Assembly: GCA_937996235.1 (NCBI GenBank)
Contig: CALKVK010000012.1
Coordinates: 151,955 to 215,954, forward strand
Length of the DNA stretch: 64,000 bases
Reading direction: 5' to 3'
DNA from: an uncultured bacterium
GTDB taxonomy: Bacteria > Planctomycetota > JAJSAM01 > JAJVHW01
Shown: piece after piece, positions 32,801 to 40,122 of the stretch
How positions within the stretch are numbered: the first letter of the stretch is position 1
Layout: each line of letters starts with the position of its first letter
Translations under genes and position numbers: made by a program
Notes under the pieces: generated by a model
Databases searched by the model: none
The model's input: the letters and a program-made list of their open reading frames with translations, nothing else
What the model was told of the DNA's origin: nothing

Positions 32801-33443
32801 GCAGCAGGACGCGGACGCGGACCACGCCCTCGACCTGCACATGTGCGGACGCGTCGCCGAGGCGTGCGAGCGGCTCGAGACCGCCGTCGCGGCGGCGCGC
32901 GAGAGCGGCACGGGGCCACGCGAGGTCACGTCGCTGATCTTCCTCGCGCAGGCGCTCCGCGACCTGGGCGACGACGCCCGTGCGCGCGCGTGCTTCGAGA
33001 CGGCGGTCACACGCGCGCGCGAGACGAGCATGCGCGACTGGGAGGCGTCCGCCCACGTCGGTCTCGCCGACCTGCTCGCCGACGCCGGCGACGCGGCCGG
33101 CGCGGCGGCGGCACTCGCCGCGTGCGAGGCGATCGCGCACGACAGCGACCTACCTGCGCTGCGGCTGCAGATCGCCTGCCTGCGCGCCGCGCTCCCGGGC
33201 GGCGACGCGACCGAGGCGCTCGCGCTCTTCGGACGCGACGCCGCATTCCTCGCCGAGTACGAGCGCCGCGCCGCGCTCGTCTGCCTCTGGCGCGCGACGG
33301 GCGACACCACACACCTCGCCGCCGCGCGCGCGTCGCTCCACGCCGCAGCCGCACGCCTGCCCGAGGAGGAGCGCCCCGCGTTCCTCGCCAACCTGCTCAC
33401 CAACCGCACGATCGTCGCCGCCTGCAGCGCCCTCGGGCTCTGA
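29826..33443 (+). CDS. Ser/Thr protein kinase fused to AAA/STAND ATPase and TPR array
   Basis: 1205 residues. Kinase about 5-275: glycine loop LGAGGMGRVY, Lys45 (VAVKLV), IHRDVKPEN (136-144), DLG in place of DFG (157-159), and AAPEQF. ATPase about 308-600: YGRDRELAKL, Walker A GEAGIGKS (339-346), Walker B IVLVDDLH (448-454). The last about 500 residues are TPR-like helices. The layout is that of PknK-type kinases that couple signal-regulated phosphorylation to a STAND switch. The GTG start is supported by the -10 box spacing. Divergent from the conflict cluster, so it could be its regulator, but no direct evidence. Confidence 0.9.
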   Translation: MTGTRLGPYLLDRELGAGGMGRVYAATVAAPTDCGVHVGGRVAVKLVHAHLLESPDALARFEREVAIGTRVRHENVVRTYAGGALDGAWALVMEYVEGQTLADLLNELGPLPEELCRHVAREMCKGLAAIHATGAIHRDVKPENVLITPEHVVKLMDLGVARSTDDALRLSQTGAFVGSLHYAAPEQFEDGGRGLDARVDLHALGLVLYELATGSAPYLADDIPQTVRRVLSEDPRRLGEINPQCSAFFEEVVHTLLRKRRDERFASADELLAVLESGEESPWWTERARALQLATRRPLRRIRVPRETAVYGRDRELAKLRALYELARAGDGQVVLVEGEAGIGKSRVVDEFVARLQQEGEDVDFLFGSYQPGGASAAAGAFSSAFREHFGPDGSAAYLRQTPLLVPAFDAVLRGDAPPPDAQPLSADSLATCFVQATRAVAAERPAIVLVDDLHFASDESHTLFAALAMALPGHRVLLIGTVRPGAEGAWRGTLARLEHMSHIALERLFPKDLVRLLEDSFHSSQLAHELGVRIALKSDGNPYFVFEIVRGLREGQFITRRDDGTWATTRVIDDIEIPSSILDLVRARVSTLAPAERDLLDVAACCGFEFDPLLVAEVLGIGRIPVLKQLAQIERAHRLVRASGRRFVFDHHQVQEALYASLPELLREEYHGALGDALAARSGAAEADPQTLDGALAVDLAEHYLKGLRGTDALRYLDRAQQALRTAYSLARSVALDEAALAIDGLLRDEARVNVLVRLASCLDDLGRSERWLAVLGEAVEIADRLGEAGVRARAHRALGHGHERLRRNDDALRELELGLVLAREAGDRATESQAQNCRAVVYATSGRLPEAEEAFRALVALREESGDQRALSAALGNLGIALMHLGRVPESIAFQERSLDAARRAGNARAEAAALGNLAHALRAAGRRSEAIPATERSLELCREIGYRRGEALAHSSLAIAFRSTDRLVEARQAREEAARLAREFGDLRMQQDADADHALDLHMCGRVAEACERLETAVAAARESGTGPREVTSLIFLAQALRDLGDDARARACFETAVTRARETSMRDWEASAHVGLADLLADAGDAAGAAAALAACEAIAHDSDLPALRLQIACLRAALPGGDATEALALFGRDAAFLAEYERRAALVCLWRATGDTTHLAAARASLHAAAARLPEEERPAFLANLLTNRTIVAACSALGL

Positions 33444-33830
33444 CGCGCAGCAGCGGGCGGCGACGTGAGTCGGCGTCCGCCACGACCTGTAGGGGCGACA
33501 CCGTTCGGACGCCCCCCTCGCCCGAGCCCGGCCAGGCTCGCCCCTGCGGCGGCGGACGCTGCGATGGTCCTGCGCGTCCCGACGCCTCTGGCGGAGGATC
33601 CTGGGGACCTGCGCGCCGGGCGCGCCGCACACCGTGCGGCGGCGGACGCGCGACGGACGGTGGACGGCGGGTGCGCTGCACCCCGCGAGGACGCGCGACG
33701 AGGGAACGAGCCGACGCGAGGGGCGCGCGACGTCGCCCCCACGGACACTCCGCGGCCGCTTCGCAACCCCCGCACGCTGCATCTCGAGACTGATCCGGGT
33801 CCCCAGGCCAGTTCACGACGGAGCCAGGCA
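33444..33830. other. Intergenic region without genes
   Basis: 387 bases between the kinase and glutamate dehydrogenase genes, GC-rich, no coding signature. Holds AGGGGCGA at 33491-33498 with its complement at 33538-33545, a weak stem, and an isolated half-copy GACACCGTTCG of the repeat family at 33497-33507. No clear promoter for gdh recognised. Confidence 0.6.
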
Positions 33831-36800
33831 ATGACGATGGAAGCGCCGGTGGGCAACGACGAGATCACCGAGGCGGTGGTGCAGCGCATCCGCGAGCGCG
33901 TCGGCGGCCCCGGCGCGGAGTCGCGCGAGCGCCTCGCGCGCGCGCTGTTCGCGGACGCGGGCCCCGACGACCTGCGCGACGACGCGCCCGACGACGTCTA
34001 CGGCGCCGCGCTCGCGCTCTGGTCGCTCGGCGCGCAGCGTCAGCGCGGGCGCGCCTCCGTGCGCGTCTACACGCCGGCCCTCGACGAGGACGGGTGGTCG
34101 TCGCGGCACACGATCGTCGAGGTCGTCACCGACGACATGCCGTTCCTCGTCGACTCGGTGTCGAACTTCCTGACGCGCAACCACGCCGAGGTGCTGCTCG
34201 TCCTGCACCCGCTGTTCCTCGCGGAGCGCGACGCGTCGGGCGCGCTGACAGAACTGCACCCCGAGGCCGGCCCCGGGGCGCGCGGCGCGCGCGAGTCGTG
34301 GATGCACGTGCGCGTGAGCGCGCAGCCGGCGTCGCGCCACGCCGAGTTGCGCGACGGCATCCTGGCGGTGCTCGCGGACGTGCGCGGCGCCGTCGAGGAC
34401 TGGGAGGAGATGCGCGGCCTCTGCGAGCGCGCGGCGCACGACCTCGAGCCGCTCGGCGAGCGCTCCGAGGAAGCCGTGGCGTTCCTGCGCTGGCTGCTCG
34501 CGGACCACTACACGTTCCTCGGCTACCGCATCTACGACTTCGAGGGCGACCGCGCCTTCGTGCGCCAGGGCAGCGGCCGCGGCGTGCTGCGCGACGCGCT
34601 CGCGAGCGTCTTCGACGGCATGCTGACGGGCGGCCGGCGCCCGGCGGAGCTCGACCGCCCGGACCTCGTGCGGCTGACGAAGTCGAACCGCCGCTCGAGC
34701 GTGCACCGCGGCGTGCACATGGACGCGATCGGCGTGAAGCGCTTCGACGCGTCCGGCGAGGTCGTGGGCGAGCACCTGTTCGTGGGCCTGTTCACGTCGC
34801 TCGCGTACAGCGAGGGCGCGCGGCAGATCCCGATCGTGCGGCGCAAGGTGGCCGAGGTGCTGCGGCGCACGAGCTACCACCCCGCGAGCCACAACCACAA
34901 GACGCTCGTGCACATCCTCGAGACGTACCCGCGCGACGAGCTCTTCCAGATCGACGTGGACGATCTCGAGCGCATCGCGCGCGGCGTGCTCACGCTGCAG
35001 GAGCGCCAGCGCGTCGCGCTGTTCGTGCGCCTCGACCCGTTCGGACGCTTCGCGTCGTGCCTCGTCTACGTGCCGCGCGACCGCTACGACACGCCGCTCC
35101 GCCACCGCTTCCAGGAGATCCTGGAGAGCGCGTTCGACGGCCACGTGAGCGCGTTCTACACACTGCTCACCGACTCGCCGCTCGCGCGCCTGCACTTCAT
35201 CGTCGCCACGACGCCCGGCCGCGTGCCGGAGTTCGACCGCCGCCGCATCGAGGCGTCGATGGTCGAAGCGGCGCGCTCCTGGGACGACGCCCTCCGCGAC
35301 GCGCTCGTCGAAGAGCGCGGCGAGCAGCGCGGGCTGCTCACGTACGAGCGCTTCCGCGGCACGTTCCCGCGGGCCTACGCGGACGCGTTCCCCGTGGCGG
35401 TGGCCGTCCACGACGCGGAGCGCATCGAGGAGGCGCTCGAGAGCGGCGACGCGGCTCTCAACCTGTACCGCCCCATCGAGGCGCCGCCCCACGAGGTGCG
35501 CTTCAAGCTGTACGTGCACGGCGACGCGACGCGCCTCTCGGACGTGCTGCCCATGCTCGAGAACATGGGACTGCGCGCGCTGCACGAGGTGCCCTACCGG
35601 GTGCAGCCGCAGGGCGCGCCCGGCCCGGTGTGGATCCGCGACGTCGCGCTCGAATCGCAGGACGGTCGCGCGATCGACCTCGGCCGCGTGCGCGACCGCT
35701 TCCACGAGGCGTTCCGCGCGGTCTGGCGCGGCGAGATGGAGAGCGACGGCTTCAACCGCCTCGTGCTCCGCGCCGGGCTCTCGGGCCGCGAGGTCACGGT
35801 GCTGCGCGCGTGCTGCAAGTTCCTGCGTCAGGCGCGCACGCCGTTCTCGCAGGAGTACATGGAGCAGACGCTCGCCGACCACCCGGAGCTCGCGCGCCTG
35901 CTCGTCGAGGTCTTCGTAGCGCGCTTCGACCCCGAGCACCGCGAGGGCGCCGAGGAGCGCGCCGACGCGGCCGTCGCGGGCGTGCGCCGCGCGCTCGACC
36001 AGATCTCGAACCTCGACGAGGACCGCATCCTGCGCGCGTTCCTGACGGTCATCGACGCGACCGTGCGCACGAACTACTTCCAGCGCGGCGACGACGGTCG
36101 GCCGAAGCGCTACCTCGCGCTCAAGCTCGACTCGCAGCGCATCCCCGACCTGCCCCGCCCGCGTCCGCTGCGCGAGGTGTTCGTCTACTCGCCGCGCGTC
36201 GAGGCGGTGCACCTGCGCGGCGGCATGGTCGCGCGTGGCGGCATCCGCTGGTCGGACCGCCGCGAGGACTTCCGCACCGAGGTGCTCGGCCTGATGAAGG
36301 CGCAGATGGTGAAGAACACCGTCATCGTGCCGGTCGGCTCGAAGGGCGGGTTCGTGGTGAAGCAGCCGCCGGCCGACCGCGCCGCGCTGCGCGACGAGGT
36401 CGTCGCCTGCTACCGCACGCTCATGTCGGGACTCCTCGACGTGACCGACAACCTGGACGGCGGCCGTGTCGTCCCGCCGCCCGCGGTCGTGCGCCGCGAC
36501 GGCGACGACGCGTACCTCGTCGTCGCCGCCGACAAGGGCACGGCGACGTTCTCGGACATCGCGAACGGCGTCTCGGGCGAGTACGGCTTCTGGCTCGACG
36601 ACGCGTTCGCGTCGGGCGGCTCGGCCGGCTACGACCACAAGAAGATGGGCATCACCGCGCGCGGCGCGTGGGAGTCGGTGCGCCGTCACTTCCGCGAGAT
36701 CGGCGTGGACGTGCAGACGACCGACTTCACCGTCGCGGGCGTCGGCGACATGGCCGGCGACGTGTTCGGCAACGGCATGCTGCTCTCGCCGCACATCCGC

Positions 36801-38666
36801 CTGGTCGCCGCGTTCAACCACATGCACGTGTTCCTCGACCCGGACCCGGATCCGGCGCGCAGCTTCGCCGAGCGCAAGCGTCTGTTCGAGCTGCCGACAT
36901 CCACGTGGGCCGACTACGACACGTCGGCGCTCTCGGCGGGCGGCGGCGTGCACCCGCGCAGCGCGAAGTCGATCCCGCTCTCGGAGCCGGTGCGGCGCCT
37001 GCTCGGCGTCGACGCCGAGGCGCTGCCGCCGAACGACGTCATCCGCGCGATCCTGCGCCTCGACGTGGACCTGCTCTGGCTCGGCGGCATCGGCACCTAC
37101 GTGCGCTCGAGCCGCGAGACCGACGCCGACGCCGGCGACCGCTCGAACGACGCGCTGCGCGTGGACGCGACCGAGCTGCGCGCGAAGGTGATCGGCGAGG
37201 GCGCGAACCTGGGCCTCACGCAGCGCGCGCGCATCGAGTACGCGCTCCGCGGCGGCCGCCTGAACACCGACTTCATCGACAACTCCGCGGGCGTGGACTG
37301 CTCGGACCACGAGGTCAACCTGAAGATCCTGCTCGGCGAGGTCGAGCGCGCGGGCGACATCACGCGCAAGCAGCGCAACGAGCTGCTCGTGGACATGACC
37401 GAGGACGTGGCCGCGCTCGTGCTGCGCGACAACTACCTCCAGACGCAGTGCCTCACGGTCACGCAGCAGATGGGCGCGCGCCTCCTGCAGCGCATCGGCC
37501 GCGCGATGCGCGAGATGGAGCGGCAGAACCGGCTCGACCGCAAGCTCGAGTTCCTGCCCGACGACGACGAGCTGCGCGATCGCGCGCAGCGCGGACTCGG
37601 ACTCACGCGGCCCGAGCTCGCGATCCTGCTCTCGTACACCAAGATGGTGCTCTACGACGAGTTGCTCGCGTCGAGCGTCCCGGCCGACCCCTGCCTCGAC
37701 GCCGACCTCGACTCGTACTTCCCGGCGCCCGTGCGCGCGCGCTTCCCGGAGGCGATCCGCCGCCACCGCCTGCGGCGCGAGATCGCGGCGACGGTCGTCA
37801 CGAACGAGATCGTCAACCGCGTCGGCATCACCTTCGTGCACGAGGTGCGCGAGAAGTGCGGCCTGCCCGCGGCCGACATCGCGCGCGCCTACGTCGCCGC
37901 GCGCGACGTGCTGCGCATCCGCGCCGCATGGCGTGCGATCGAGGCGCAGGACGGCGCGATGCCGGCGCAGCTCCAGGCGACGCTGCTCGCCGAGTGCGGG
38001 CGTCTGCACGAGCGCGTGACCGTGTGGTTCCTGCGCGCGGCCGGACAGGGTCTCGACGTCGCCGAGCAGGTCCGCAGGTACGAGCCCGGCGTGCGCGAGT
38101 TCCGCCACGCGCTGCGCGAGGTGCTCGCGCCCGACCAGCTCCACGAGCTCGTGGCGCGCGCCGAGTCGTGGATCGCGGCGGGCGCGTCGCGCGACCTCGC
38201 GGAGGCGATCGCGAGCTTCGCGTACCTGGCGCCGGCGCTGGACGTCGTGCGTCTCGCGCAGCGCACCGGACTCTCCGTGCCGGCGATGGCGCGCACCTAC
38301 TTCGCCGTGGGCGCGCGCTTCGGCTTCACGTGGTTGCGGCACGCGGCGCTGCAGCTCCCGAGCGAGTCCTCGTGGGACAAGCGCGCCGTCACGGCGCTCG
38401 TCGAGGAGCTCGACGCGCAGCAGGCCGACATCGCGGCGGCGGTGGTCGAGCGCGCCCACCCGGCCGGCGCCGCGCCTGCGGCGTCCGGCGCGGCGCCGGT
38501 CGCGCCGGCCGACGAGCCGCTCGGCGTCATCGAGGCGTGGGCGGCGACGCGCGGGCCGCTCGTCGCGCGCGTGGACGAACTCCTCGGCGAGCTCCAGGCC
38601 CAGCCCGCCCCGGACCTGGCGATGCTGGCCGTCGCGAGCCGTCAGCTCAAGACGCTGAGCGCCTGA
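33831..38666 (+). CDS. gdh: NAD-dependent glutamate dehydrogenase, large (180-kDa) type
   Basis: 1611 residues, the usual size of the large homotetrameric or hexameric family. It oxidises glutamate to 2-oxoglutarate and ammonium with NAD+. Recognisable blocks: N-terminal TDDMPFLVDSVSNF, HPLFLAERDA, the central GMVARGGIRWSDRREDFRTE, VPVGSKGGFVVKQ with the lysine-rich catalytic stretch, DMAGDVFGNGMLLS, and GIGTYVRSS. ATG at 33831 is preferred because the conserved N-terminus begins soon after; GGAG is 9 bases upstream. The stop lies at the edge of a large palindromic repeat cluster. Confidence 0.95.
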   Translation: MTMEAPVGNDEITEAVVQRIRERVGGPGAESRERLARALFADAGPDDLRDDAPDDVYGAALALWSLGAQRQRGRASVRVYTPALDEDGWSSRHTIVEVVTDDMPFLVDSVSNFLTRNHAEVLLVLHPLFLAERDASGALTELHPEAGPGARGARESWMHVRVSAQPASRHAELRDGILAVLADVRGAVEDWEEMRGLCERAAHDLEPLGERSEEAVAFLRWLLADHYTFLGYRIYDFEGDRAFVRQGSGRGVLRDALASVFDGMLTGGRRPAELDRPDLVRLTKSNRRSSVHRGVHMDAIGVKRFDASGEVVGEHLFVGLFTSLAYSEGARQIPIVRRKVAEVLRRTSYHPASHNHKTLVHILETYPRDELFQIDVDDLERIARGVLTLQERQRVALFVRLDPFGRFASCLVYVPRDRYDTPLRHRFQEILESAFDGHVSAFYTLLTDSPLARLHFIVATTPGRVPEFDRRRIEASMVEAARSWDDALRDALVEERGEQRGLLTYERFRGTFPRAYADAFPVAVAVHDAERIEEALESGDAALNLYRPIEAPPHEVRFKLYVHGDATRLSDVLPMLENMGLRALHEVPYRVQPQGAPGPVWIRDVALESQDGRAIDLGRVRDRFHEAFRAVWRGEMESDGFNRLVLRAGLSGREVTVLRACCKFLRQARTPFSQEYMEQTLADHPELARLLVEVFVARFDPEHREGAEERADAAVAGVRRALDQISNLDEDRILRAFLTVIDATVRTNYFQRGDDGRPKRYLALKLDSQRIPDLPRPRPLREVFVYSPRVEAVHLRGGMVARGGIRWSDRREDFRTEVLGLMKAQMVKNTVIVPVGSKGGFVVKQPPADRAALRDEVVACYRTLMSGLLDVTDNLDGGRVVPPPAVVRRDGDDAYLVVAADKGTATFSDIANGVSGEYGFWLDDAFASGGSAGYDHKKMGITARGAWESVRRHFREIGVDVQTTDFTVAGVGDMAGDVFGNGMLLSPHIRLVAAFNHMHVFLDPDPDPARSFAERKRLFELPTSTWADYDTSALSAGGGVHPRSAKSIPLSEPVRRLLGVDAEALPPNDVIRAILRLDVDLLWLGGIGTYVRSSRETDADAGDRSNDALRVDATELRAKVIGEGANLGLTQRARIEYALRGGRLNTDFIDNSAGVDCSDHEVNLKILLGEVERAGDITRKQRNELLVDMTEDVAALVLRDNYLQTQCLTVTQQMGARLLQRIGRAMREMERQNRLDRKLEFLPDDDELRDRAQRGLGLTRPELAILLSYTKMVLYDELLASSVPADPCLDADLDSYFPAPVRARFPEAIRRHRLRREIAATVVTNEIVNRVGITFVHEVREKCGLPAADIARAYVAARDVLRIRAAWRAIEAQDGAMPAQLQATLLAECGRLHERVTVWFLRAAGQGLDVAEQVRRYEPGVREFRHALREVLAPDQLHELVARAESWIAAGASRDLAEAIASFAYLAPALDVVRLAQRTGLSVPAMARTYFAVGARFGFTWLRHAALQLPSESSWDKRAVTALVEELDAQQADIAAAVVERAHPAGAAPAASGAAPVAPADEPLGVIEAWAATRGPLVARVDELLGELQAQPAPDLAMLAVASRQLKTLSA

Positions 38667-38766
38667 CCGCTACGAACGGTGTCCGACACCGTTCGTCGGC
38701 TTGACCGCTACGAACCGTGTCAGACACGGTTCGTAGCGGACACCGTTCGTAGCGGTCAGGCGCTCA
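38656..38766. repeat. Palindromic repeat cluster 1 (nested hairpins)
   Basis: A 30-base perfect inverted repeat (38656-38685 and 38737-38766) encloses a separate 35-base perfect palindrome (38705-38739, 17-base arms around GTGTCAGACAC). The outer arms start in the last codons of gdh and reach the stop of the convergent lactonase gene. The position between two convergent stops suggests a bidirectional terminator. Core GGTGTCNGACACC with flanks CGCTACGAAC or CGACGAAC as in the other clusters. Confidence 0.85.
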
Positions 38767-38767
38767 C

Positions 38768-39937
38768 TCAGCGCCGGACGACCTGCAGCCCCGAGACGCC
38801 CGTGGTGGCGTCCGCGACGAAGTCGACGGGCGTCAGCGCGCCCGTCTTCTTGTCCAGCGCGAAGGTGTAGAAGCCGACGCCCTGGTCGCCGTCCCCGGCG
38901 ACAACGACGTACTTGCCGTCCGGCGAGCGGCCGTGCGCCTGGATTCTCGTGAGCGATGTCTCCACCGTGTCGGGCAGCGGCTCGATCGCCCCGTTCCGCG
39001 CGACGGTCGCCGACTGGATCCCCTCGCTACGGACACCGAACAGGACGGCCGGCCCCTTCTTGGCGAAGTTCGCCCCCGATCCCGCCGAGCCCAACGTCGC
39101 GGTGTACGGCGAGCCCTTCAGCGGCCGGAGTTCGCCAGTCTTCCGGTCGATCGAGAACCCATGCACCAGCGGGCCGTCGCCGTCGCCCGCGTAGACACGC
39201 CTGCCGCGCGCGTCCACGTGCAGGTTCCACGCACCGTCGGTGTCCATGTCGCCGAGAGCTCCCGGCGCGGGCGTCAGAGCGCCATCCTTCCCGACGGCGA
39301 ACGACGCGATCAGGCCCCCCACCTCGTGGATGCACAGGAGCTGGCGCGACGTGGCCGCGAGGCCGTCCGGCCCGTCGCCGCCGCTCGCGACCGGCGACCC
39401 GGGGAGAACGCTCAGCGAGCCGTCGGCGGCCATCTCGTAGCCGCGGATCGTGTCCCTGGTGTAGTCGCTCGTGTAGACGAACGTCCGGCTGCCGCGATCG
39501 ACGGCGCGCGTCCCGAACAGGCGGTTGCCGACACCCTCGACGGCGAACGGCGAGCCGGGGGCGAGGGTCAGGACGCCGTCCGCGCCGACGAGGTAGACGT
39601 TGAGCGCGTCGCTGCCCGGCATCACCAGCGCGTTCCGCCGCTTCGAGTAGCCGAGCAGCCCGCAGAACCCGCCGCAGCCCACGGGATCGACGTCGGGTGA
39701 GAACGGGCTGCCGGCGATCGGCGTCAGCGTGCCGTCGCTCTCCCAGGCGTACGCCAGCACGGCGGGCGAGGGGCTCGAGCGGTAGGCGTAGACGAACGTG
39801 CGCTTCGCCGCCCGCTTCGCCACTGTCTTCGCCGCTGCGTTCGCCGTCGGGCTCGCAGACCCCGCCGGCGCCGACGCGACCGGCAACGCGAACGCGACGG
39901 CCGCACAGGCCACGAGCAACGCCACACGGATGCGCAT
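38768..39937 (-). CDS. Secreted beta-propeller, 6-phosphogluconolactonase/YncE-like
   Basis: 389 residues with a signal peptide (about 1-25, ending ALPVASA). The remainder is a seven-bladed propeller with repeated units such as YAWESDGTLTPIAGSPF, VYLVGADGVLTLAPGSPF, YEMAADGSLSVLPGSPV and FSIDRKTGELRPLKGSPY, the repeat typical of lactonase-fold proteins. Being exported, it is unlikely to act in the pentose pathway. Substrate unknown. GGAGGG lies before the ATG. Both flanks carry palindromic repeat clusters. Confidence 0.85.
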   Translation of the reverse strand: MRIRVALLVACAAVAFALPVASAPAGSASPTANAAAKTVAKRAAKRTFVYAYRSSPSPAVLAYAWESDGTLTPIAGSPFSPDVDPVGCGGFCGLLGYSKRRNALVMPGSDALNVYLVGADGVLTLAPGSPFAVEGVGNRLFGTRAVDRGSRTFVYTSDYTRDTIRGYEMAADGSLSVLPGSPVASGGDGPDGLAATSRQLLCIHEVGGLIASFAVGKDGALTPAPGALGDMDTDGAWNLHVDARGRRVYAGDGDGPLVHGFSIDRKTGELRPLKGSPYTATLGSAGSGANFAKKGPAVLFGVRSEGIQSATVARNGAIEPLPDTVETSLTRIQAHGRSPDGKYVVVAGDGDQGVGFYTFALDKKTGALTPVDFVADATTGVSGLQVVRR

Positions 39938-40025
39938 CGACGAGCCCTCCGAGGAGTGCGCGGGGGCGGGGCGGGTGCCCGCCCCGGCGGCGGCGGAGGA
40001 CTCTACACGCTCGACGAACGGCGCC

Positions 40026-40116
40026 CGCTACGAACGGTGTCGCTACGAGCGGTGTCAGACACCGTTCGTCGGCTTGACCGCTACGAACCGTGTCTGACAC
40101 CGTTCGTAGCGGTTGA
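40026..40116. repeat. Palindromic repeat cluster 2
   Basis: Contains CGCTACGAACGGTGTC, an imperfect GGTGTCAGACACC copy ending in GTTCGTCGG, a linker GGCTTGACCGCTACGAACCG identical to cluster 1, and a last near-perfect palindrome with GTGTCTGACAC. It lies between the peroxidase stop (40123) and the lactonase start, 6 bases from the stop. The linker shared with cluster 1 shows the two spread as composite units. Confidence 0.8.
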
Positions 40117-40122
40117 CGACGC

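Noticed and set aside
38656..38766. Insertion sequence
   Set aside because: No transposase frame and no target duplication; only palindromes.
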